Positions 28,647 to 37,439 of a stretch of 64,000 bases of DNA are shown one piece after another. The notes beneath the pieces are model-generated. The model saw nothing but the letters and a program-made list of their open reading frames with translations. It was not told where the DNA came from and searched no databases. The position numbers and the translations under genes were made by a program. How positions within the stretch are numbered: position 1 is the first letter of the stretch; each line of letters starts with the position of its first letter. The stretch comes from Carboxylicivirga mesophila (GTDB taxonomy: Bacteria > Bacteroidota > Bacteroidia > Bacteroidales > Marinilabiliaceae): assembly GCF_018271975.1 (NCBI RefSeq), contig NZ_JAGUCN010000019.1, forward strand, positions 62,001-126,000. The letters run 5' to 3'.

Positions 28647-29258
28647 ATGAATATCGCAATTATTATCATCATCGTCATCAGTTTAATCAGTATTGCCGGC
28701 TTTAGTCAGCCCGAACTGATTTATAAATACCAGTTCAATGCCTGGCAAATTAAGCATCGGAAAGAATATCTACGATGGATTAGTCATGGATTTTTCCATG
28801 GCAGCTGGATGCACCTGCTCATCAACATGTTTGTGTTATGGTCATTCAGCCGTGCAGTCCTGTTCTATTTTATGCGCAGTCTGCCGGGTAACAGTAATAT
28901 TGTCTTTTTGCTGTTCTTTTTTTCTGCCATTGTTGTATCCAGTATCTATTCTTATCTAAAAGAGAAGGATAACTATAACTACAACGCCATTGGAGCATCA
29001 GGGGCTGTGTCAGCAGTTGTTTTTGCCAGCATTTTGTATGATCCATTTCGCATTATTTACCTGTATTTCATTCCTGTTCCGGGTATATTACTCGGTATTG
29101 GTTATTTGATTTATTCAAGGGTAATGTCGCAACGAAATACAGACAATATTGGCCATGATGCGCACTTTTGGGGAGCCGTATATGGCTTTGTGTTTCCAAT
29201 CCTGTTAAATCCTTCGTTGTTGGGCCGATTCTTCAACGAATTAATTTCTATATTTTAA
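28647..29258 (+). CDS. Rhomboid-family intramembrane serine protease
   Basis: Inner-membrane protease cutting within membrane segments. The 203-residue protein has about six helices. The catalytic Ser is in GASG (Ser118) and the His is His173 in GHDAHFWGAVYG; the HGSWMHLLINM segment supplies the oxyanion-region residues (His56, Asn60). All key residues are present. It is followed two bases later by the gmhB-like gene. Its substrate is unknown. Confidence 0.92.
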   Translation: MNIAIIIIIVISLISIAGFSQPELIYKYQFNAWQIKHRKEYLRWISHGFFHGSWMHLLINMFVLWSFSRAVLFYFMRSLPGNSNIVFLLFFFSAIVVSSIYSYLKEKDNYNYNAIGASGAVSAVVFASILYDPFRIIYLYFIPVPGILLGIGYLIYSRVMSQRNTDNIGHDAHFWGAVYGFVFPILLNPSLLGRFFNELISIF

Positions 29259-29260
29259 AT

Positions 29261-29758
29261 ATGAGTCAAAAAGCAGTTTTTATCGATAGAGATGGTGTTA
29301 TCAACAATGATGAAGGCCATTATTACATATACAAAATCAAAGACTTCAAACTGAACGAAGGCATTATTGAAGGGCTAAAACTGTTGCAGAATGCAGGCTA
29401 CAAGCTGTTTGTTATCACCAACCAGGGAGGTATTGCCAAAGGCGAGTATACCGAAGATGATGTTGAAATGGTGCACGGACACTTCCTGCAGCTGATGTTT
29501 GATAACGATATTCGCATTACCGATATTTACTATTGCCCGCATCACGATAGTGTAGAACCATGTGACTGTCGTAAACCGCAACCTGGCATGATTATTCAGG
29601 CCATAGAAGAGCACCAGATAGACAAAAGCCAGTCATACCTGATAGGCGATTCGGAACGAGACATTGAGGCGGGCAAAGCAGCCGGCCTGAAGCAGTGCTT
29701 TCTGATAGATAAAAACAGTTCAATCATACCTGTTTGCCAAACAATTATTAAGCACTAA
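29261..29758 (+). CDS. gmhB: D,D-heptose 1,7-bisphosphate phosphatase-like HAD protein
   Basis: HAD-IIIA phosphatase of the GmhB/histidinol-phosphatase type, probably removing the C7 phosphate during ADP-heptose synthesis for LPS core. The 165-residue protein has IDRDGVIN (Asp9, Asp11), VITNQGGIAKG, the zinc-binding CPHHDSVEPCDCRKP cluster, and GDSERDIEAGKAAG. Start 29261 is right after the rhomboid stop and places the nucleophile at the usual depth; the frame runs far upstream inside the rhomboid gene but that is overlap. No other heptose gene is present, so exact substrate is inferred. Confidence 0.87.
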   Translation: MSQKAVFIDRDGVINNDEGHYYIYKIKDFKLNEGIIEGLKLLQNAGYKLFVITNQGGIAKGEYTEDDVEMVHGHFLQLMFDNDIRITDIYYCPHHDSVEPCDCRKPQPGMIIQAIEEHQIDKSQSYLIGDSERDIEAGKAAGLKQCFLIDKNSSIIPVCQTIIKH

Positions 29759-30636
29759 TGCCACAGCCGTCCTACATTGTATTAAATGGTCATAGGTTAT
29801 TAAACGACTCGCCTGTTCTAAGGTCCGACAACCGGGCCTTCAGGTACGGCGATGCCTTGTTTGAAACCATACGTTGCATGCATCAGCGCCCGCTTTGGTT
29901 TACCGATCACTATCAGCGCCTGCTGAATGGCATGAGCCTGCTAAAGATGGATGTAAAAAGCTTGCCGCCAGCTGGCGTGCTTGCAGCAGAAATCAGCACC
30001 CTGATACAAAAAAACCGCCTGTTTGGCGATGTGAGGGCCAGACTGACTGTCTTCAGAGAAGAGGGCGGATTGTATACCCCGGCCGGCAATAAGGTGAACT
30101 ACCTGATTGAGGTATCGCCACTCACAAGCAATGGCTATGAGTTGAACAGCAAAGGGCTTTTGATTGATGTATATACCGCTGACCAAAAACACATCAACCA
30201 TTTTAGCCATTATAAAACTGCTAATGCACTATTGTTTGTAATGGCCGGGCTATTTAAGAAAGAACAAGGTAAAGATGATGTGCTTATCCTCAACTCACAC
30301 CATCACATCATTGAAGGATTGGCCTCTAACCTGTTTTGGGTGATTAACCATGAGGTATTTACGCCATTGCGTTCAACCGGCTGCGTAGATGGCATAATGC
30401 GCAAGCAGATCATTCGTTTATTGAAAGAGAAACACCAACGCGTGCATGAAGTTAGTGGTGCCGATCTTAACACCCTTTTACAGGCCGAAGAAGTATTTCT
30501 AAGCAATGCCATACAAGGCATACAATGGGTAGTAGGCTTAAAACAAAAGCGCTATTTCTGTAAGCTCAGCAAAGATATTTGTCGGTGGTTAAATGAAGAT
30601 GCTGCTAATTATATGCAGGATTCTCAGGAAAGTTAG
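29758..30636 (+). CDS. Class IV PLP aminotransferase / aminodeoxychorismate lyase-like
   Basis: PLP enzyme of fold type IV (branched-chain aminotransferase, D-amino-acid transaminase or 4-amino-4-deoxychorismate lyase). The 292-residue protein has RAFRYGDALFETIRC (about 26-40), the Schiff-base Lys153 in HYKTANALLF, and EGLASNLFWV plus LSNAIQGIQWV in the C-terminal half. The lack of a PabA/PabB neighbour leaves the reaction open; the gene resembles PabC-type lyases most. Start overlaps the gmhB-like stop by one base. Its 3' end overlaps the convergent yqgE gene by 32 bases. Confidence 0.85.
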   Translation: MPQPSYIVLNGHRLLNDSPVLRSDNRAFRYGDALFETIRCMHQRPLWFTDHYQRLLNGMSLLKMDVKSLPPAGVLAAEISTLIQKNRLFGDVRARLTVFREEGGLYTPAGNKVNYLIEVSPLTSNGYELNSKGLLIDVYTADQKHINHFSHYKTANALLFVMAGLFKKEQGKDDVLILNSHHHIIEGLASNLFWVINHEVFTPLRSTGCVDGIMRKQIIRLLKEKHQRVHEVSGADLNTLLQAEEVFLSNAIQGIQWVVGLKQKRYFCKLSKDICRWLNEDAANYMQDSQES

Positions 30637-31198
30637 TCCAGGCTTTAAATACATCGCCAAGACCTTCCATGGCATGTGTCCAAATATGATCAATATCCTC
30701 ATTCATAATCATTTCATCATCCACGTCGGCCACAATCCATGAGTTTTCATCAATCTCTCCTTCAAGCTGACCTGGTGCCCAGCCTGAGTAGCCAGCAAAG
30801 AACTTCACCTGGGTATGATCAGCCAAACCTGTATTGACCAGGTTCTTAATCGCATCAAAATCGCCCCCCCAATAGAGAGAGTCGGTTATTTTAACTGCAT
30901 TAGGCACTTTATCACCTAATGTATGGATAAAATATAGGGTATTAGACGACACAGGTCCGCCAACGAACAATTCACCTTTAAAATTAAAAAGATCATCAAT
31001 GACTTCATCAGGGTACAGGTCAGATGATTTATTTAATACAAAGCCAACGGCGCCATCCTCGCTATGTTCCGTTAAAATAACTATTGAACGGTTAAAATAG
31101 GGCCCTTGTAAAAATGGTTCCGCTATTAGTATGCGACCTTTAGCAGGTTTTAATCCTGGCTTTTGTGCCTTAAATATGTCAAAATCCAAACTTTTCAT
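30605..31198 (-). CDS. yqgE: YqgE/AlgH family (UPF0301) protein
   Basis: Cytoplasmic protein of the YqgE/AlgH family, with no settled biochemical role. From the ATG at 31198 it has 197 residues, near the usual 185 to 195. Motifs: GRILIAEPFLQGPYFNRSIVIL (about 21-42), GAVGFVLNKSS, LFVGGPV, and FAGYSGWAPGQLEGEI. The frame is open to 31231, but the shorter start fits the family. Convergent with, and overlapping, the class IV aminotransferase gene. Confidence 0.92.
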   Translation of the reverse strand: MKSLDFDIFKAQKPGLKPAKGRILIAEPFLQGPYFNRSIVILTEHSEDGAVGFVLNKSSDLYPDEVIDDLFNFKGELFVGGPVSSNTLYFIHTLGDKVPNAVKITDSLYWGGDFDAIKNLVNTGLADHTQVKFFAGYSGWAPGQLEGEIDENSWIVADVDDEMIMNEDIDHIWTHAMEGLGDVFKAWTNFPENPAYN

Positions 31199-31527
31199 CT
31201 TTCCTAACACTGTTTTAATTCTCCACCACAAACGTTGGTTTAATTGCTTCGCCTATCTCTCTTGGTCAATCAGGTTGTTTAAATGTACTATTTTATATCG
31301 AAGCTCCCATGATAAAAAAGAAACATTCCTCAATAAAATATGACCGTTTACCAAAAGCTGGTGAAATATAACCACTTCATTTACTTGACATTGACATCAA
31401 TTTAATACATATCTTAGGAGAATACAAGCATTTAAATGTATTTTTGCAGGTTCATAAGCCGAAGTATTTCATTCTTTGAGCTTACCGATCCCAAATTTTT
31501 AGTTTTATTAAATTAAAAATTCCAAAA
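31199..31527. other. Divergent gap between yqgE and nhaC
   Basis: A 329-base AT-rich gap. It contains a TATTTTTG element at 31439-31446 that could be the nhaC -7 box, about 80 bases before the start, but I find no matching -33 box. No gene or structured RNA was seen. Confidence 0.4.
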
Positions 31528-33444
31528 ATGCTAAAGCTAATTGCGAACCGACTTTTGTTAATCACTTTTATCCTGCTGGCGCCTTTATCGCTCATTAAAG
31601 CGGATGATGTTTCAACATCATACCTGGAACTTCCACCGGCTATAATGAAGCATGTACCCACAGTTATAAGGATACAGACTGCCAATGCAGATGATTTTGT
31701 GGAACCCATTCTCATGATTGATGGTGTTAAACGTGAAATTCTGTCCGATGAAGAGGGGCTGTACCTTGAATATACTTTTACCGAAGCGTCAGAAGTTCAA
31801 TTAATACAACAAAGCCGGATTGAAAGTAAGCGCATTACGCCTATTCCTCTCTGGTTATCTATTCTGCCCCCATTGATAGCTATTGTCATGGCGCTTATCA
31901 CCAAAGAAGTATTCTCTTCCCTTTTCATAGGCTTACTAATAGGCACCTCCGTTATCTACAAATATTCGGGCATTAGCTTTTTTGTCGCTATTTTTAAAGG
32001 GGCCTTTGCCATTATTGACACCTACCTGATGTATGCCCTGCTCAGCCATGAGCACTTATCGATCATTATCTTTAGCATGCTCATTGGCGGAATGGTGACG
32101 CTTATATCGCTCAACGGCGGAATGAAAGGCATTGTGAATATCCTATCAAAATATGCCAATAACAGACGCTCCGGTCAGTTTATCACCTACATAATGGGGA
32201 TGCTGATATTTTTTGACGACTATGCCAATACGCTGGTGGTAGGTAACACAATGCGACCTGTAACTGACAAACTGAAGATATCTCGCGAAAAACTGGCTTA
32301 TATTGTTGATTCAACATCGGCACCCATTGCAGCTATCGCTTTTATCACCACCTGGATTGGCGCTGAGTTAAGCTACATCCAGCAGGGTATTGCTGAAGTT
32401 GGCTTGTCATCATCGGCCTATTCTGTTTTTCTTCAATCGTTAAAATACTCTTTCTACCCTATATTAACCCTCATCTTTGTGCCCATGCTGATATGGCAAA
32501 GGCGTGATTTTGGCCCCATGCTGAAGGCCGAAAAACAGGCAAAGATGGCCACTCAAAGATCAACTGAGAAAAAGGGTCGTTCACCACAGATTATGAAAGA
32601 GCTTGAAGTAGCTGAGGATGTACAGCCTCGCTGGTTTAATGCAGTTATACCGGTTTTCATTGTGGTAGCAGGTACCATAGCCGGGTTAATATATACAGGA
32701 TGGAACCCGGCCATATGGGGAAATGACCACTTAAGTTTTACCAGTAAACTCTCCACAACCATTGGCGATGCCGATGTATTCAATGCACTGATATGGTCGT
32801 CGTTAGCAGGCGTATTTGCAGCATTGCTGTTAACCACCTCGCAGCGCATTTTAAACCTGAAGGAAAGCATCGAAGGCTTAATCAATGGTTTCAAAACCAT
32901 GTTTCATGCCATTTTAATACTGTCACTGGCCTGGTCATTGGCATTATTGACCGAACACCTGCACACGGCAGAATTCATCACCGGTTTGTTAACCAGCATC
33001 AATATCAGTCCTGAATTTATACCGGCTCTCACCTTTGTATTCTCTGCCGCCATTGCCTTTAGCACAGGCTCCAGCTGGGGAACCATGGCCATCATTTATC
33101 CATTGATATTGCCTGCCATATGGAAAATAGGTTTGGAAGCGGGCATGGATACTGAGGCGATATTACCCTTGTTTTATAACGCTGTATCCACCGTACTGGC
33201 TGGTTCGGTATTAGGCGATCACTGCTCGCCTATTTCGGATACAACCATATTGAGTTCCCTGGCCTGCTCGTGCCATCATATTCACCACGTGCGAACCCAA
33301 ATGCCCTACGCATTAGTGGTTGGCAGCATTGCCTTAATAATAGGAACACTGCCATCAGCTTTTGGCTTTCCTGTTATTGCCTCCTATGCGCTGGCGATAG
33401 GAATACTATTTGTATTTATTCGCTTAAAAGGAAAACTGATATAG
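31528..33444 (+). CDS. nhaC: NhaC-family Na+/H+ antiporter with N-terminal extracytoplasmic domain
   Basis: Inner-membrane antiporter of the NhaC family, exchanging Na+ (or an organic ion pair) with protons. The 638-residue protein has a cleavable-looking signal (1-25), a beta-rich periplasmic segment (about 26-105), then a large membrane domain with LLIGTSVI, GGMVTLISLNGGM, FDDYANTLVVG (about 229-239), FSTGSSWGTMAIIYPL and VLGDHCSPISDTTILSS (about 560-576) motifs, all NhaC hallmarks. A charged cytoplasmic loop lies near 330-370. The extra N-terminal domain is absent from short NhaC proteins of about 460 residues. Confidence 0.9.
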   Translation: MLKLIANRLLLITFILLAPLSLIKADDVSTSYLELPPAIMKHVPTVIRIQTANADDFVEPILMIDGVKREILSDEEGLYLEYTFTEASEVQLIQQSRIESKRITPIPLWLSILPPLIAIVMALITKEVFSSLFIGLLIGTSVIYKYSGISFFVAIFKGAFAIIDTYLMYALLSHEHLSIIIFSMLIGGMVTLISLNGGMKGIVNILSKYANNRRSGQFITYIMGMLIFFDDYANTLVVGNTMRPVTDKLKISREKLAYIVDSTSAPIAAIAFITTWIGAELSYIQQGIAEVGLSSSAYSVFLQSLKYSFYPILTLIFVPMLIWQRRDFGPMLKAEKQAKMATQRSTEKKGRSPQIMKELEVAEDVQPRWFNAVIPVFIVVAGTIAGLIYTGWNPAIWGNDHLSFTSKLSTTIGDADVFNALIWSSLAGVFAALLLTTSQRILNLKESIEGLINGFKTMFHAILILSLAWSLALLTEHLHTAEFITGLLTSINISPEFIPALTFVFSAAIAFSTGSSWGTMAIIYPLILPAIWKIGLEAGMDTEAILPLFYNAVSTVLAGSVLGDHCSPISDTTILSSLACSCHHIHHVRTQMPYALVVGSIALIIGTLPSAFGFPVIASYALAIGILFVFIRLKGKLI

Positions 33445-33501
33445 GGTTTTGATATTATTATCTTATCTGACTTCTTCGGAGGGCTGATTAATCGAATAAA
33501 A

Positions 33502-33540
33502 AAAGCCTGGTCGATAAACAGTTATATCGGACCAGGCTTT
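33502..33540 (-). terminator. Strong terminator shared by convergent nhaC and E1 genes
   Basis: An 11-pair stem AAAGCCTGGTC/GACCAGGCTTT (33502-33512 with 33530-33540) with inner GATA/TATC pairing. Read leftward, a seven-T tract follows it, so it ends the E1 transcript. Read rightward the T tract is short but could help end nhaC. Confidence 0.85.
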
Positions 33541-33562
33541 TAGTTGATAGACTATATTTGTT

Positions 33563-35986
33563 TTAATAAATAGCAGGGAAACGTTTGGGATCGCTTTCTG
33601 CCATCAGGGCATAAATCGCTTCGTACACATCCTCTGCATTGGGATTACTAAAGTAATCACCATCTGTACCATAAGCCGGACGATGATCTTTAGCAGTTAC
33701 TGTTTTAGGAGCTGCATCGAGGTGATAAAAACCACCATGCTCTTCCACCACTTTATGCATCATATAAGCCGTTGCACCACCTGGTACATCTTCGTCGAAG
33801 AAAACCACACGATTGGTCTTCTTTAAGGATTCTGCAATGACTTTATTGACATCAAATGGTAGCAAGGTTTGTACATCAATCAATTCTACAAAAACACCAA
33901 TATCCGCCAGTTGCTTCACCGCATCCTGTGCAATACGCACACATGAGCCATAGGTCACCAAAGTCACATCACTTCCTTCATGAATGATTTCAGGTACACC
34001 CAGCGGCACCTTGAACTCGCCTATGTTAGAAGGCTGCTTCTCGCGCAGTCGATAACCATTAAGCGGTTCAATAACTAATGCCGGATCATCGGCTGACAGA
34101 AGGGTATTATAAAAGCCTGCTGCCCGCGTCATATCACGTGGTACACATACATACACACCACGTATGGAATTAATCACCATGCTCAGTGGCGAACCACTAT
34201 GCCAGATACCTTCCAGACGATGGCCACGGGTTCGCACAATCACCGGTGCTTTTTGCCCGTTTTTAGTACGGTAGCGCGTGGTTGCCAGGTCATCACTCAT
34301 GGTTTGTAAAGCATACAAGAGGTAATCGAAATACTGAATCTCGGCAATGGGGCGTAATCCACGTAATGCTAAGCCGATGCCCTTACCCAATATGGTTGTC
34401 TCACGAATCCCAGTATCACGAACGCGCCAGTCACTGTATTTAGCCTGCATACCCTCCAGGGTCTGATTGACCCCTCCTAAAAAGCCGGTATCCTCACCAA
34501 AGGTGACCACTTTAGGGTTATTGCCAAAAATATAGTCAAAATTGTCCCTCAGGATCTCGCGCCCCGGAACACCTGGTGCATCATCGGCATAAGCCGGTGC
34601 AACAGGTGTTACTTTAAGAGCTGAGTTATCGTCTTCACTGTATAGCCATTTACTGTAATTTTCATGGCCTTCATCAAAGTACTTTTTTACCCATGCTTTT
34701 AACTGCGATTTCATACTATTGGGTTTTTCGCAGGCCGAGCAATAGTGGCGCAACACTTTGCGGGCCGCACTCAGTATCTCTTTCCTGTTAAGCGAAAGGC
34801 TGGACTGCAAACCAGCCACAATCCCATCTATTTTATCCTGTTTTATCTCATTACACACGCAGTTCTTTTGTGTAATGATATCCAACAGCTCTTTTCTCTC
34901 CGCCTTAAAAGCTTCCATTAGCTCTTTGAAGGCTTCCTTTTGAGCGGCTTTCACTTCCGCAGTAGCATCCTGCTCTATACCATCCAGCTCTTCATTGGTA
35001 GCCAGATTACTTTTGATCATCCACTGGCGCATTTGCACCAGGCCATCATATTCTTTTTCCCACTGCAGGCGTTCGGGCGTTTTGTAGCGCTCATGCGAAC
35101 CACTGGTTGAGTGGCCAACAGGCTGTGTCAGCTCTTCCACATGAAATAAAACGGGCACATGCTCTTCGCGGCATCGCTTAATACCCTCCTCGTACATTTG
35201 GCATAAGCCTGCATAATCCCATCCTTTGGCCGTATAAATAAGCATCCCGGTTTGGTCCTTTGGTCCCTTCTCAAAGCCTTTTAATGCCTTGCTGATGCTT
35301 TCCTTGGTCGTTTGCATCTTTTTAGGCACCGATATGCCATAGCCATCGTCCCACACAGACACAGCCATTGGAATCTGCAGCACGCTTGCTGCATTGAGCG
35401 TTTCAAAAAAATGTCCTTCGGATGTACTGGCATCACCAATAGTACCGAAAGCCACCTCATTACCATTGATGCTGAATTGATCCAATTGTTTGAGAGCCGG
35501 ATTATTACGGTATAATTTTGAAGCCATTGCCAGTCCTACCAAGCGAGGCATTTGACCGGCCGTTGGCGAGATATCAGACGAGGTGCATTTCATAGCGGTT
35601 TGGCTCTTCCAGTTGCCATCCTCATCAATTAGCCTTGTGCCAAAATGGTTATTAAACGAACGCCCCCCATTATCCGGGTTTAATTCGGTTCGTGTTTCTC
35701 CGTATAACTGTGCAAAAAACTCCTTGGGTGTAATCATACCCGCCGCCAGCACAAAAGTCTGATCGCGGTAATAACCCGAGCGCCAGTCGCCATTTTTATA
35801 TTGTTTGGCCATAGCAATCTGGGGGATCTCTTTGCCATCACCAAAAATTCCGAATTTTGCCTTTCCTCCAAGCACTTCCTTACGAGCCAATAAACTCATA
35901 TTGCGGCTCACACAGGCTATTTTATAGTCGGTAATCACTTCTTTCTTAAACTCAGCGAAGCTGAGTTCACTTCCTTCTACAGACAT
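33563..35986 (-). CDS. Fused alpha/beta E1 component of a branched-chain 2-oxoacid dehydrogenase
   Basis: Thiamine-diphosphate enzyme decarboxylating a 2-oxoacid (probably branched-chain) and passing the acyl group to an E2 lipoyl protein. The 807-residue chain joins E1-alpha (about 1-375; TPP/Mg motif GDASTSEGHFFETLN at 184-198, DDGYGIS) to E1-beta (about 470-807; FGEDTGFLGGVNQ, DYLLYALQTMSDDLA). Between them lies a linker of about 90 residues with cysteine pairs (NCVCN, CSAC). E2 and E3 genes are not in the window. A TAGATTTG element at 36022-36029 is a possible -7 box. Confidence 0.9.
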   Translation of the reverse strand: MSVEGSELSFAEFKKEVITDYKIACVSRNMSLLARKEVLGGKAKFGIFGDGKEIPQIAMAKQYKNGDWRSGYYRDQTFVLAAGMITPKEFFAQLYGETRTELNPDNGGRSFNNHFGTRLIDEDGNWKSQTAMKCTSSDISPTAGQMPRLVGLAMASKLYRNNPALKQLDQFSINGNEVAFGTIGDASTSEGHFFETLNAASVLQIPMAVSVWDDGYGISVPKKMQTTKESISKALKGFEKGPKDQTGMLIYTAKGWDYAGLCQMYEEGIKRCREEHVPVLFHVEELTQPVGHSTSGSHERYKTPERLQWEKEYDGLVQMRQWMIKSNLATNEELDGIEQDATAEVKAAQKEAFKELMEAFKAERKELLDIITQKNCVCNEIKQDKIDGIVAGLQSSLSLNRKEILSAARKVLRHYCSACEKPNSMKSQLKAWVKKYFDEGHENYSKWLYSEDDNSALKVTPVAPAYADDAPGVPGREILRDNFDYIFGNNPKVVTFGEDTGFLGGVNQTLEGMQAKYSDWRVRDTGIRETTILGKGIGLALRGLRPIAEIQYFDYLLYALQTMSDDLATTRYRTKNGQKAPVIVRTRGHRLEGIWHSGSPLSMVINSIRGVYVCVPRDMTRAAGFYNTLLSADDPALVIEPLNGYRLREKQPSNIGEFKVPLGVPEIIHEGSDVTLVTYGSCVRIAQDAVKQLADIGVFVELIDVQTLLPFDVNKVIAESLKKTNRVVFFDEDVPGGATAYMMHKVVEEHGGFYHLDAAPKTVTAKDHRPAYGTDGDYFSNPNAEDVYEAIYALMAESDPKRFPAIY

Positions 35987-36085
35987 ATAAATGATTTTTA
36001 CTGTTTTTTAGTTGCTGATCACAAATCTAGCAAGAATGTTGATTTTTTATTGGGCAACTATCAAACATATGAACGAGGTCGTTTG

Positions 36086-36115
36086 TTTGGTTAATAGCAA
36101 ATTTTAGTACTTTTG
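36086..36115 (+). promoter_or_regulatory. Promoter of the 80-residue membrane-anchored protein
   Basis: TTTG, 18 bases, TACTTTTG fits the Bacteroidota promoter form well. Transcription would start near 36122, leaving a leader of about 17 bases before the ATG at 36139. Confidence 0.6.
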
Positions 36116-36138
36116 TACCGAATTTAAACAGATAGATT

Positions 36139-36381
36139 ATGTGGCCGGTTTTATTATTGAGTGTTGTGTTGATGGGAATTGTGTTTGTGTTGATGTCCAT
36201 TCGGATTTTACTGCAAAAGAATGGCAAGTTTCCTAATACACACATTGGAGGAAACAAAGCGCTGAATGACAAAGGCATTTATTGTGCCACTACACAAGAT
36301 AAGCTGGCGCGTAAAGAAGCCTTTAATATTAAACCGCTTAAGCTGGATGGCGAATACGAAAGCCAGACGACAAGTTGCTAA
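36139..36381 (+). CDS. Small membrane-anchored protein (80 residues)
   Basis: Function unknown. One N-terminal helix (residues 2-24, MWPVLLLSVVLMGIVFVLMS) is followed by a conserved-looking soluble tail: RILLQKNGKFPNTHIGGNKALNDKGIYCATTQDK, with Cys57 and a C-terminal Cys80. This form (a helix, then KNGKFPNTHIG) is one I recognise as recurring in Bacteroidota as a short 'membrane or secreted' protein. It has its own promoter and stands alone, divergent from the E1 gene. Confidence 0.75.
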   Translation: MWPVLLLSVVLMGIVFVLMSIRILLQKNGKFPNTHIGGNKALNDKGIYCATTQDKLARKEAFNIKPLKLDGEYESQTTSC

Positions 36382-36781
36382 ATAAGTATTTCATATCAAG
36401 TCTATTCGCTCAAAAAAAACAAACTAAAGAGCACTTGCCAATGACACATGGTTGGTTGCCCTGATTTATTCTTACCTTAGAGCTGATATCTTTATGCCAT
36501 CGCACTATAGTTACATTATGGAGGCTGTTCCTTTTTGGTGTACCATCCTATCTGCGCACCACCCGCTTAATGCTTTTTTGATAGAAGGTATACTAATATT
36601 CATTTTCTGTTTTTAAGATTATTGATGCGCATAGCTGGAAGATAATTTACGAGGAACAATTTGAAAATGAAACATGTACGTTGATTCCAAATTACTTCGC
36701 TGCAATGCACCTTGAACATTCTAATAGATCACGGTTCACTTCTCAATAAGAATGAATAAATGTTAATTTCTTTTAAATAAC
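36382..36781. other. Gene-free stretch
   Basis: About 400 bases between the 80-residue protein and the TetR control site. I see no gene, RNA, repeat or terminator with a clear U-tract here. Confidence 0.5.
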
Positions 36782-36812
36782 TTGTCTCATTAGTGTGACA
36801 TTTTTACATTTG
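36782..36812 (+). promoter_or_regulatory. Promoter of the TetR-family gene, embedded in its operator
   Basis: TTG (36782-36784), 20 bases, TACATTTG (36805-36812) fits the Bacteroidota form. The -7 element lies between the two arms of the inverted repeat, so a protein bound there would block RNA polymerase. Confidence 0.6.
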
Positions 36813-36828
36813 TCACACTAATGAGACA
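36783..36828. promoter_or_regulatory. Paired TetR operator: perfect 18-base inverted repeat
   Basis: TGTCTCATTAGTGTGACA (36783-36800) is repeated as an exact inverted copy at 36811-36828, with a ten-base spacer. Each arm is itself a dyad (14 of 18 bases match their own reverse complement, TGTC...GACA outer ends), so the site probably holds two dimers. The right arm ends two bases before the TetR start codon. Autorepression is the natural reading. Confidence 0.8.
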
Positions 36829-36830
36829 TT

Positions 36831-37376
36831 ATGAACGATACTAAAACAAAAATCATAACTGGCGCCATTGATATTTTTAGCAAAAACCCATCAGCATCGA
36901 TAGAAGAAATTGGCGCATCTATTCACCTTAGTCGACGCACTTTACACCGCTATTTCAGCAGTAAATCTGATTTAATAGCAGAGATAACTGCTTATGCTAG
37001 CAACTTTTGTCTTCATAAAACTAAGTTAGCCGTTAAGTCTTCAGAAGATCCGATTGACCAGCTCAAAACGATGTTTTACAACGATATCGAAAGTGGTTCC
37101 AGATATCGCTTCTTATACACCTATAGAGATAGTATGGAAGACTTGGAAGCGACCTCAGCTGACTTTCAGGAGATGATGCATTTATTCAGAAAGTTGTTGC
37201 AAACTCTACAGAACAGGAAGCAACTGGAACCAATTTACACATTAGAATGGATAGAAAAGCTTTATTTCTCAACTATTAATGCGGCAATAGATTTGATTCA
37301 AACGAAGCAGTCAAACGAACAAGAGATTGTAAAGATGGCTTGGACATCTTACTACAATAGCATCCTGAAAAAATAA
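36831..37376 (+). CDS. TetR-family transcriptional regulator
   Basis: One-component regulator, probably autorepressing and controlling the membrane-protein gene that follows. The 181-residue protein has an N-terminal TetR helix-turn-helix (IIGAIDIFSKNP..., with SIEEIGASIHLSRRTLHRYFSSKSDL at about 23-48) and an all-helical ligand domain. The ligand is unknown. The ATG lies two bases after a paired palindromic operator with an embedded promoter. The leader is very short, about a dozen bases. Confidence 0.92.
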   Translation: MNDTKTKIITGAIDIFSKNPSASIEEIGASIHLSRRTLHRYFSSKSDLIAEITAYASNFCLHKTKLAVKSSEDPIDQLKTMFYNDIESGSRYRFLYTYRDSMEDLEATSADFQEMMHLFRKLLQTLQNRKQLEPIYTLEWIEKLYFSTINAAIDLIQTKQSNEQEIVKMAWTSYYNSILKK

Positions 37377-37439
37377 AATTAACATATAAATATTTGTAAT
37401 CAACAACTATAGATTTATTTCTCGATTAAATATTAAATT

